Source of the DNA: Candidatus Woesearchaeota archaeon
GTDB taxonomy: Archaea; Nanobdellota; Nanobdellia; Woesearchaeales; GW2011-AR15
DNA: 34,319 nt
Direction: 5' to 3'
Assembly (NCBI GenBank): GCA_016935095.1
Contig: JAFGRO010000071.1
Coordinates: 1-34,319, forward strand
The position numbers and the translations under genes are program-made. Positions 1-6,290 of the stretch are shown here, in pieces (position 1 is the first letter of the stretch; each line of letters starts with the position of its first letter). The notes beneath the pieces were generated by a model. That model had not been told where the DNA came from, searched no databases, and saw only the letters and a list, made by a program, of their open reading frames with translations.

Positions 1-10
1 GCTCTTTTTT

Positions 11-68
11 TGCATTGTTCTTTCACTTTTTCAACCTCAGAACAATGCACGCCCGTGTAAACACGGGC
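11..68. repeat. Two tandem hairpins at the window edge
   Basis: An 11-bp perfect inverted repeat (TGCATTGTTCT at 11-21, complement at 39-49, 17-nt loop) is followed after one base by an 8-bp perfect repeat (GCCCGTGT at 51-58, complement at 61-68, 2-nt loop). Perfect stems this close together in AT-rich DNA look like part of a folded RNA. The strand is unclear. On the minus strand a TATA-like ATTTAAAT near 106-115 would start transcription near position 85, just before the stems. No known family recognised, and the left end may be cut by the window. Confidence 0.5.
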
Positions 69-106
69 TAGTTGACTTTGCCCTATTCATTAATTAATCC
101 CAACAT

Positions 107-117
107 TTAAATTAAGA
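107..117 (+). promoter_or_regulatory. TATA-like box of lipA
   Basis: ATTTAAATTAA lies about 27 nt before the lipA ATG at 139, the spacing expected for an archaeal TATA box with a transcript starting at or next to the start codon. No Shine-Dalgarno sequence is visible, which fits a leaderless mRNA. The element is nearly symmetric and could also serve the minus strand. Confidence 0.4.
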
Positions 118-138
118 CAATATTTTTTCTTTCTTATC

Positions 139-987
139 ATGAGACCACGTCTTCCACCATGGCTTAAAGTAAAGTTGGGCTCAACTAAAAACTATGGAAA
201 AATAAAAAAACTGCTTTCCCAAGGCTGCCTGCACACGATCTGCGAGGAAGCTGCCTGCCCGAACAGGGGAGAGTGCTGGGATTCCGGAACAGCAACTTTT
301 TTAATACTTGGAGACACATGCACAAGGAACTGCAAATACTGCAATGTCAATCATGGGACTCCAAAAGAGCTGGATGAAGAAGAGCCAAAGAAATTAGCAG
401 AAACTGTTAAAAAACTAAACTTAAAATATGCTGTCATTACTTCTGTCACAAGAGATGATTTAGATGATGGAGGAGCATCTGTTTTTGTTGAATGTGTTGC
501 TGAAATAAGAAAATTAACTCCTAACTGCAGGATTGAGATTTTGATTCCTGATTTCCGGTTCAATGAAAATTCTTTAAATTTAGTAATTAATTCAAAACCA
601 TTTGTCATTAACCACAATATTGAAGTTGTTGAGCTATTGTTTTCTGAGATAAGACCTGAAGGCAATTACAAAGAATCTTTAAAACTATTAAAGAAAATAA
701 AACAGCTTAATAAAGAACAACTGACAAAATCAGGATTCATGATTGGCTTGGGAGAAACAGATGAAAATATAAAAAAAACACTAAACGATTTAAAAGAGCA
801 TGATGTTGATATTATTACAATCGGCCAATATTTACAGCCCTCTTTAAAGAATGCTGAAGTAAAAAAATATTATACTCCTGAAGAATTTAAAGAATTCAAA
901 AAATATGCTCTTTCATTAGGTTTTAAGCATGTGGAATCTGCCCCTTTAGTCAGGAGCAGTTATCATGCCGGAAACACAGTAAAATAA
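139..987 (+). CDS. lipA: Lipoyl synthase (radical SAM)
   Basis: LipA inserts two sulfurs into protein-bound octanoyl groups to make the lipoyl cofactor of 2-oxoacid dehydrogenases and the glycine cleavage system. The sequence shows both cluster sites: C35, C40 and C46 for the auxiliary 4Fe-4S cluster that donates sulfur, and C61-x3-C65-x2-C68 for the radical SAM cluster. The RSSYHA motif at 272-277 supplies the serine ligand typical of LipA. At 282 residues it is compact but complete. It stands alone: the next gene is on the opposite strand and ends 2 bp away. No lipB, lplA or gcv gene is in the window, so the source of octanoyl groups is not visible here. Identification is firm. Confidence 0.95.
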   Translation: MRPRLPPWLKVKLGSTKNYGKIKKLLSQGCLHTICEEAACPNRGECWDSGTATFLILGDTCTRNCKYCNVNHGTPKELDEEEPKKLAETVKKLNLKYAVITSVTRDDLDDGGASVFVECVAEIRKLTPNCRIEILIPDFRFNENSLNLVINSKPFVINHNIEVVELLFSEIRPEGNYKESLKLLKKIKQLNKEQLTKSGFMIGLGETDENIKKTLNDLKEHDVDIITIGQYLQPSLKNAEVKKYYTPEEFKEFKKYALSLGFKHVESAPLVRSSYHAGNTVK

Positions 988-988
988 T

Positions 989-1750
989 TTATTTACTGTT
1001 TTTCTTTGGAAATCCTTCAAATGCCCTCAATACTTCTAAAGGAAGTGCAAATACTACTGTATTGCTTTGGTCAGAGCTTAAATCATTTATGCTTTGAAGT
1101 GTTCTCAGGTGCAGAGCGCCTTTTGACTTTGAAAGCATAGCCGCTGCTTTTGCCATGTTTTTTGCAGCTACTACTTCACCTTCTGCCTTTATTATTACAG
1201 CTCTTCTTTCACGCTCAGCTTCTGCAGCTTTTGCCATAGTCCTTACCATCTCTTTTGGAAGCTCAATATGCTTTAAATCCACGCTTTCCACTTTAATCCC
1301 CCACGGGTCAGTTGCCTTATCTACAATTGTCTGTATTTTATTAGAGACAGCATCTCTATTAGAAAGGAGTTCATCCAGTTCAACCTCTCCAACAACATCC
1401 CTCATTGTTGTCTGGGAGAGCTGCGAAACAGCATAATGATAATCCTCAATATTCAATATAGACTCTTTTGCTCCATGGATTTTATAATACAAAACCGCAT
1501 TTACTTTTACAGAGACATTTTCTTTTGTCATGCAGTCCTGATCAGGCACATCAACAACTGTTGTCCTGATATCAACTTTCTGCCATGTCTGGATAACTGG
1601 CCAGACAAAATTCAGCCCCGGATTCATTAATCCGGAATATTTTCCGACTGTGAACTTGATGCCGCGCTCATACTGGTGTATTACTTTTAATCCTGCCAAT
1701 AAAAAAACTCCAGCCCAGAATAAAACAAACCCTATGCCTAAAAAAGACAT
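989..1750 (-). CDS. SPFH (stomatin/prohibitin) membrane protein
   Basis: Membrane-anchored scaffold of the band-7/stomatin family. An N-terminal hydrophobic segment (first 20 or so residues) is followed by the SPFH core, with typical phrases such as GLNFVWPVIQ, DVPDQDCMTKENVSVKVNAV and DPWGIKVESVDLKHIELP, then an alanine- and glutamate-rich helix (AKAAEAERERRA) that forms the coiled coil. An upstream in-frame ATG exists at 1768, but GGAGGTG (1756-1762) sits inside that extension and is 8 nt from the ATG at 1750, so 1750 is chosen (253 aa). Slipin-type homologues often pair with an NfeD-like protein, but none is adjacent. The exact role is unknown: membrane microdomain organisation or protease control are family-level guesses. 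Confidence 0.88.
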   Translation of the reverse strand: MSFLGIGFVLFWAGVFLLAGLKVIHQYERGIKFTVGKYSGLMNPGLNFVWPVIQTWQKVDIRTTVVDVPDQDCMTKENVSVKVNAVLYYKIHGAKESILNIEDYHYAVSQLSQTTMRDVVGEVELDELLSNRDAVSNKIQTIVDKATDPWGIKVESVDLKHIELPKEMVRTMAKAAEAERERRAVIIKAEGEVVAAKNMAKAAAMLSKSKGALHLRTLQSINDLSSDQSNTVVFALPLEVLRAFEGFPKKNSK

Positions 1751-1792
1751 AATCATCACCTCCCACATTATAAACAGGAATAAAAAGAGTTT

Positions 1793-1801
1793 CCTATATA
1801 A
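1793..1801 (-). promoter_or_regulatory. TATA-like box of the SPFH gene
   Basis: Read on the minus strand this is TTTATATAG, about 45 nt before the chosen start at 1750. That gives a leader of roughly 20-25 nt that contains the GGAGGTG ribosome binding site. Confidence 0.4.
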
Positions 1802-1808
1802 ATCTTTT

Positions 1809-1843
1809 TAACTATAGGGCTGTACTAAAAAAGACTGTAGTTA
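1809..1843. repeat. 9-bp inverted repeat upstream of the SPFH promoter
   Basis: TAACTATAG (1809-1817) and CTGTAGTTA (1835-1843) can pair over nine positions with one G-T wobble across a 17-nt spacer. It lies just upstream of the SPFH TATA-like box and may be an operator or a chance hairpin. Confidence 0.25.
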
Positions 1844-1923
1844 GCTAATATGTGTTTTTAATTAATCAATAAAATTTTTTAGACTTAGAGAAATAAAATA
1901 CAAATTTAATTGAAATTTATTTT

Positions 1924-2066
1924 CAGGCTTGGAGAGATTGGATAATTGCTCCTTAACATTAAACTTGATGTTCCCCAAGCGCTCCTTGCGATTAAATAAG
2001 TGCAGGGAGCTATTGAGGGACGTTTACAATCACATCAAGAGCAACAAGCACTGTCCCTCAATTACT
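1924..2066 (+). ncRNA. Three-hairpin structured RNA, copy 1
   Basis: No coding frame is kept among copies, but structure is. Hairpin 1: GCTTGG 1927-1932 with CCAAGC 1975-1980. Hairpin 2: GCTCCTTGC 1981-1989 with GCAGGGAGC 2002-2010 (9 bp, one G-U). Hairpin 3: ATTGAGGGAC 2012-2021 with GTCCCTCAAT 2053-2062 (10 bp). Hairpins 1 and 2 abut with no gap, and 2 and 3 are separated by one base, so they could stack. The loop of hairpin 1 (TTGCTC, 1946-1951) complements the loop of hairpin 3 (GAGCAA, 2039-2044), a likely kissing contact. A 24-nt block (1959-1982) is identical to copy 2 (11766-11789). It lies between the SPFH promoter and the gene at 2218. Transcription on the plus strand is assumed from the G-U pairs; no strong TATA box is seen. 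Function unknown. Confidence 0.75.
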
Positions 2067-2165
2067 AAAAAATATAATAAATAAAAAAAGAAATTATTAA
2101 AAGAAAATCAATTAAAAAATAAATTCAATTACCTCATATGGCTTGACTTTGCTCTAAAAAAGCAA

Positions 2166-2179
2166 TATTTAAATATAAA
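2166..2179 (+). promoter_or_regulatory. TATA-like box of the gene at 2218
   Basis: The segment around ATTTAAATATAA has the composition of an archaeal TATA box and lies about 45 nt before the ATG at 2218, so a leader of roughly 15-20 nt is expected. Confidence 0.4.
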
Positions 2180-2217
2180 CTGTTATCAACACCAGCAAAA
2201 TCAAAAAAGTGGTTAAA

Positions 2218-2601
2218 ATGCCAGAACTTAACACACTTAATCTGGTGTATATCGGCCTGGGAGTTAAAAAAGAGATTAAATCCGGGCTTAAGCTAGATAT
2301 GAATACTAATGTAAATTCTATTCATATTGATAATAATAATTTTACTTTAAAGATAATAATCCCGGATATTGTTGACCTCGAAGAATTCAGCAGCCTGCTA
2401 AACAGGGATAAAAAAAGAATAGAGATTCTTTCGCATCTTACAAAAGACAATAAAAATTACAGGGGAAAACGCAAATTCCTGTGGAAAAATAACAAGATTG
2501 TGATGTCACAGGGAGGAATCAGGATGGAATTTGATGAAGACTCTGTTGAAAAACTAAAATCAATCACAGAGCTGATAAAAAGATCATATTCTAAATTCTA
2601 G
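2218..2601 (+). CDS. Hypothetical protein, 127 aa
   Basis: Small soluble protein that I do not recognise. It begins MPELNTLNLVYIGLG, has an asparagine-rich stretch (NVNSIHIDNNN), a lysine/arginine-rich middle (NYRGKRKFLWKNNK) and a charged C-terminal helix. There are no cysteines, signal peptide or membrane segment. An in-frame GTG at 2209 would add three residues, but the ATG at 2218 is preferred. It stands alone on the plus strand with its own TATA-like box, between structured-RNA copy 1 and the tRNA-Gly gene. Reality is supported by length, codon use like its neighbours and a promoter. No function is proposed. Confidence 0.6.
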   Translation: MPELNTLNLVYIGLGVKKEIKSGLKLDMNTNVNSIHIDNNNFTLKIIIPDIVDLEEFSSLLNRDKKRIEILSHLTKDNKNYRGKRKFLWKNNKIVMSQGGIRMEFDEDSVEKLKSITELIKRSYSKF

Positions 2602-2638
2602 ATAAAAAATTAGTTAAGTTTTTCTGTATAAATAGAAG

Positions 2639-2648
2639 ATTTTATAAA
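2639..2648 (+). promoter_or_regulatory. TATA-like box before the tRNA region
   Basis: A TTTATAAA core lies about 27-30 nt before the tRNA-like sequence at 2677, and about 125 nt before the complete tRNA-Gly gene. It is the best TATA box in the region, so the primary transcript may carry the tRNA-like sequence and a long leader before tRNA-Gly. Confidence 0.45.
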
Positions 2649-2676
2649 CAATTTAAGTTTCTTTTTCATCATTTGT

Positions 2677-2699
2677 GCGTCAGTAGTCTTAGCGGCTTA
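2677..2699 (+). pseudogene. Truncated tRNA-like 5' part
   Basis: GCGTCAGTAGTCTTAGCGGC matches the acceptor 5' strand and D arm of the tRNA-Gly gene 96 bases downstream (GCGTCGGTAGTCTAGTGGC), with one inserted base and two substitutions in that span. After it the similarity stops, and a palindromic AAACTTTTT/AAAAAGTTT stretch follows (2699-2717). No matching T arm or acceptor 3' strand is seen before 2773. It is most simply the remnant of a tandem tRNA duplication. A split-tRNA half or a structured leader cannot be excluded. Confidence 0.5.
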
Positions 2700-2772
2700 A
2701 ACTTTTTAAAAAAGTTTAATCAAAACATGTGCGACATGCGCTCAACTATCGTTTCGCTTAGTCCCACTTAAC

Positions 2773-2858
2773 GCGTCGGTAGTCTAGTGGCTATGATCGG
2801 CCCCTGCCATTGAACAAGCAGATCGGGCCAGGCCCGGGTTCGACTCCCGGCCGACGCA
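2773..2858 (+). tRNA. tRNA-Gly(GCC) with a 14-nt intron
   Basis: Acceptor stem GCGTCGG (2773-2779) pairs with CCGACGC (2851-2857), discriminator A2858. The D arm is GTC...GAT, anticodon stem GGCCC (2799-2803) with GGGCC (2825-2829), T arm CCGGG-TTCGACT-CCCGG (2834-2850), and the variable loop has 4 nt. The mature anticodon loop reads C-T-GCC-A-C with anticodon GCC at 2806-2808. The tract would be 14 nt too long without an intron between positions 37 and 38. CTGC/GCAG forms the 4-bp helix between two 3-nt bulges (CAT and ATC) expected by the splicing endonuclease, and cutting both after the second base gives exactly this mature loop. CCA is not encoded. Confidence 0.93.
2810..2823 (+). other. 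tRNA-Gly intron, 14 nt
   Basis: Intron TTGAACAAGCAGAT at the canonical position 37/38. It supplies one strand (GCAG) of the 4-bp central helix of the bulge-helix-bulge. With only 14 nt the outer helix beyond the first bulge is reduced to a small loop, so this is a relaxed, minimal form of the motif. Confidence 0.85.
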
Positions 2859-2900
2859 TTTTATTTTTATTGGATTAGTTCTTAAAAAAATCATGTGGTT

Positions 2901-4196
2901 TCAAAGCTTACCACTTATCTCTTCAATTCCCTTCCCCAACCTATCCAATCCAAGATTCCCAGTTCCTCCTATATGATTTCTTTTCTTCAAAACATCTACT
3001 AAATCCGGAACTTTAATCTTGTCAATTTCTTTTGCTGCTTTTTTATAAGCTTCCCTGAAGGGGATTCCTTTTTCAACAAGAGAATAAGCATAATCTGCTG
3101 CAAATAATTCAGGAGTGCATGCTTTTTTGCATATTTCTTCATTTACTTTTAGTGTTGAGATGCATAGATTCATCATCTTTACTGAATCAATTGTTAAATC
3201 AAGCGCTTTCATTGTATGCTCTTTTACAACCTGCGTTTCTTTATTATAGCCGGAAGGTAAATCCTTAATTGCGTTTTTTACTATAGTTTCATAGCCAAGC
3301 ACAACATTTACATTTCCTTTTATTAATTCAGGAACATCAGGGTTTCTTTTTTGTGGCATAATAGAAGAGCCAGTTGAGACTTCATCTCCTAGCTTAAAAT
3401 AGCCAAATTCCTGGGTTGAGAATAATATCAAATCAGCAGATATTCTTCCAAGAGTAATCATGACTTGTGATAATGCTGATAAAATAGCAGCTTCTATCTT
3501 GCCGCGGGAATTCTGGCAATATAATGAATTATTCTGCACTTTTTCAAAGCCAAGCAGTTTTGCAGTATACTCTCTATCAATGTTCTTAGGAACGCCATAA
3601 GATGCAGCGCTTCCTAAAGGGCATTGATCATTTAGTTTATAAGAGGTTTTCACTAATCTCAAATCATCAAGCAAGGATTCAATAAATGCACTGCTCCATA
3701 ATCCAATAGAAGAGAGCATTGCTTTCTGCCTGTGAGTATATCCAGGCATAGCTGTGAATTCATGTTTTTTAGATAAATCTAATAATGATTTGCATAAGCA
3801 AACAACCTCATCCATTAATTCATTTAACTTATCTTTATTATATAATCTTGTATCAACCAATACCTGGTCATTTCTTGATCTGTAAGTATGGATCTTTTTT
3901 CCAGTATCTCCTAATTTCTCTGTCAGATAATTCTCAACCTTTGTATGAACATCTTCATCTGATTTCGTTAAAATAAATCTACCTTTTTTATCCAATTCAA
4001 TAATTTCATTTAAGCATTTCACTAGTCTATCCAGTTCATTTTTATTTAAAATTCCAATCTTATCCAGCATTTTCGCATGTGCTATTGAAGCAATACATTC
4101 ATACCTGACTAAAGCCTGGTCAAAACTGATATCACTAGCTAAATAATCCTCGACTTCTTTTAAAACATCTTTTCCCTTATACCAGAGCTTATTCAT
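2901..4196 (-). CDS. argH: Argininosuccinate lyase
   Basis: Last step of arginine synthesis: argininosuccinate to arginine plus fumarate. The fumarase/aspartase-fold signature GSSIMPQKRNPD is at 276-287, with RSRNDQ at 106-111 and YTHRQKA at 153-159 (the family usually reads YTH-LQ-A here). The length of 431 aa is slightly short of the usual 450-460 aa. It is the last gene of the arginine operon; its ATG overlaps the argC stop by 4 bp, so translation is probably coupled. The gene ends 40 bp beyond the tRNA-Gly gene on the other strand. Identification is firm. Confidence 0.95.
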   Translation of the reverse strand: MNKLWYKGKDVLKEVEDYLASDISFDQALVRYECIASIAHAKMLDKIGILNKNELDRLVKCLNEIIELDKKGRFILTKSDEDVHTKVENYLTEKLGDTGKKIHTYRSRNDQVLVDTRLYNKDKLNELMDEVVCLCKSLLDLSKKHEFTAMPGYTHRQKAMLSSIGLWSSAFIESLLDDLRLVKTSYKLNDQCPLGSAASYGVPKNIDREYTAKLLGFEKVQNNSLYCQNSRGKIEAAILSALSQVMITLGRISADLILFSTQEFGYFKLGDEVSTGSSIMPQKRNPDVPELIKGNVNVVLGYETIVKNAIKDLPSGYNKETQVVKEHTMKALDLTIDSVKMMNLCISTLKVNEEICKKACTPELFAADYAYSLVEKGIPFREAYKKAAKEIDKIKVPDLVDVLKKRNHIGGTGNLGLDRLGKGIEEISGKL

Positions 4197-5122
4197 AATA
4201 ATCCCTCTGTTTCATTAAAGTTAAACATAAGATTCATGTTCTGCACTGCCTGCCCTGCTGCTCCTTTAAGCAGATTGTCAATTACAGATATAACAACAAG
4301 TCTTTTATTTTTATCTGTTTTAAACCCGCCTAAAATGCAGTTGTTTGTATTTCTGACCTGTTTTATCTCAGGAATCTCTTTAGTGATTTTAACAAACTCA
4401 CTGCTATTGAAAAAATCACTATATTTTTTAAGTATCTCATTTTCATTGATATTTTCTTTTAAAAAGATATGCGCTGTAACTAAAATGCCGCGAAAAAATG
4501 GCATTACCTGAGGGGTAAAGCCTGCCTGAACATCTAATTTATCTTCAATCTCCTTTTCATGCTTGTGCTCAACAATTGAATAAACCAGGATGTCATCTTT
4601 AAGATTTTTTAAATCATTTCTATAACATGGATTTTTTCCTGCACCGCTGTATCCTGACTTAGAGTCAAAAACAGCATGCTCAATTAATTCTTTAACAGGA
4701 TAAGCTGATAATATTGCTGCAGTAGCATAGCATCCTGGATTTGCCACAAGCTGTGCTTTTTTTAATTTTTCTTTATTTATCTCAGGAAGTCCATATACCC
4801 AATCTGTATCAAACCTATGGTCATAGCTTAGATCAATTATTTTTGTTTCGCTTAGATCTAATTTATCTAATATTCCAAATGATGCTCCTGTAGGCAAAGC
4901 TAAAAAAATCAAATCAAGGTTCAATTTATTAATCTCTTCAATAGAATATCCGGTAAACTTTAGCTTGGATTGAAACTCAGGATATAATGATTTTACAGGT
5001 TTTCCTTTGTAAGTCTGTGAATTCAGCATAACTAATTCAACATGCTCATGTTTACTTAAAATCTTGATTAACTCAAATCCAGCATATCCTGATGCACCGA
5101 TAATCCCGATTTTTTTTTTCAT
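4193..5122 (-). CDS. argC: N-acetyl-gamma-glutamyl-phosphate reductase
   Basis: Reduces N-acetylglutamyl phosphate to the semialdehyde using NADPH, the third step of the acetylated ornithine route. The nucleotide-binding loop GASGYAG is at 9-15 and the catalytic cysteine is C131 in NPGCYATA. A glycine-rich SGYSGAGKNP segment follows. The protein has 309 aa, close to the short (type 2-like) or archaeal LysY/ArgC size. Overlaps of 4 bp with both argD and argH mark a coupled operon. A LysW-dependent LysY role was considered, but no lysW carrier gene is present and the neighbouring kinase carries an acetyltransferase domain, so the acetyl route is preferred. Confidence 0.92.
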   Translation of the reverse strand: MKKKIGIIGASGYAGFELIKILSKHEHVELVMLNSQTYKGKPVKSLYPEFQSKLKFTGYSIEEINKLNLDLIFLALPTGASFGILDKLDLSETKIIDLSYDHRFDTDWVYGLPEINKEKLKKAQLVANPGCYATAAILSAYPVKELIEHAVFDSKSGYSGAGKNPCYRNDLKNLKDDILVYSIVEHKHEKEIEDKLDVQAGFTPQVMPFFRGILVTAHIFLKENINENEILKKYSDFFNSSEFVKITKEIPEIKQVRNTNNCILGGFKTDKNKRLVVISVIDNLLKGAAGQAVQNMNLMFNFNETEGLL

Positions 5123-6279
5123 TTCAGCTCATCAAATATCTCTTTAAATACATCTACGGCAAAATCAACTTCTTTTTTTGAAATGATTAAAGAAGGCAGT
5201 AATCTAAGAGCAGTTGCAGTGACTTTATTTAATAAAATGCCATGTTCAATGCATTTGCTGAAAACTTTTTTTGCAGTTTCCTCATCATTAAACTCAATTG
5301 CAATCATTAATCCTTTTGACCTTATCTCTCTGATTAAATTGAATTCATTTAATCTCTCAGTAAAATAATCTCCTGTTTCAGCTGCATTTTTCATTAAGTT
5401 GTTTTCAAAAATAAATTCAATTGTTGCAAGAGCTGCACTGCATGCCAGACAATTTCCCCCGAATGTGCTTCCCTGGTCTCCAGGAACAAAGGCATCTGCA
5501 ATTTTTTCAGCAGCAATCGTAACTGCAATCGGCACACCATTAGCCATGCCTTTAGCCAAAGTAACAATATCAGGAAGTATATCTTCATGCTGGTATGCAA
5601 AGAATTTACCAGTTCTGCCATTGCCGCTCTGCACTTCATCCAGAATCAATAATACCTTATTTTGAGAGCAAATCTTCCTTAATTCTTTTAAATAGCCTTT
5701 ATCCGGAATAATAATCCCTGTTTCTCCCTGTACAGGCTCAACAATAAAAGCTGCAGTATGTTCATTAACAGCATTTTTCAAAGCACATGTATCATTAAAA
5801 GGAATGTGCTTAAATCCAGGAACTAAGGGCTCGCAGTATTTTTTATATTTCTCTTTATGTGTTGCACTTAAAGCACCCATTGTCCTCCCGTGAAAGCCTC
5901 CTGCTGAAGAAATAATCTCTTTTTTTCCTGTGAATTTTCTCGCAAGCTTAATTGCAGCTTCATTTGCCTCGCTTCCGGAGTTAGAAAAAAAGCATTTGTT
6001 TAATCCTGAAATCCGAGCTAATTTTTCTGCTAATAATACCTGGGGCTCAGTATAAAATAAATTGCTGGGATTAATCAATTTATCAGCAGCTTCACTAATT
6101 GCTTCATTTACTTTTTCATTGCAATGGCCGACAGTTGTGCACCCAATTCCTGAAATTAAATCAAGATATTTTTTCCCTTCACTATCAAAAACATAACAAC
6201 CCTTTCCTTTTTCCAGAACAATTTCCCTTGAATAAGTATGCATTAAGTATTTTTTTTCTTTGTCAGTAATTTCATTCAT
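5119..6279 (-). CDS. argD: Acetylornithine aminotransferase
   Basis: PLP enzyme that converts N-acetylglutamate semialdehyde to N-acetylornithine with glutamate as amino donor. It is a class-III aminotransferase: the phosphate-binding SNSGSEANE is at 99-107, the PLP-contacting aspartate is D214 in LDEVQSGNGRTG, and the Schiff-base lysine is K243 in LAKGMANGVP. The length of 386 aa is typical. It starts 11 bp after argB-argA and overlaps argC by 4 bp. The paralogue of the lysine pathway (LysJ) is very similar, so use in both pathways is possible. Confidence 0.92.
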   Translation of the reverse strand: MNEITDKEKKYLMHTYSREIVLEKGKGCYVFDSEGKKYLDLISGIGCTTVGHCNEKVNEAISEAADKLINPSNLFYTEPQVLLAEKLARISGLNKCFFSNSGSEANEAAIKLARKFTGKKEIISSAGGFHGRTMGALSATHKEKYKKYCEPLVPGFKHIPFNDTCALKNAVNEHTAAFIVEPVQGETGIIIPDKGYLKELRKICSQNKVLLILDEVQSGNGRTGKFFAYQHEDILPDIVTLAKGMANGVPIAVTIAAEKIADAFVPGDQGSTFGGNCLACSAALATIEFIFENNLMKNAAETGDYFTERLNEFNLIREIRSKGLMIAIEFNDEETAKKVFSKCIEHGILLNKVTATALRLLPSLIISKKEVDFAVDVFKEIFDELK

Positions 6280-6290
6280 GTTTATACCCC

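Noticed and set aside
1924-2066. Box H/ACA guide RNA as identity of the three-hairpin elements
   Set aside because: No ACA box lies at a fixed distance after the stems in all copies and no k-turn is evident; the loop-loop contact is not part of that class. Box C/D was also considered, but matching C and D boxes are absent.
2142-2154. Similarity of the tract near 2142 (CTTGACTTTGC) to GTTGACTTTGC near 71-81
   Set aside because: About ten shared bases in AT-rich upstream regions, without further similarity; chance or a weak shared promoter element is enough to explain it.
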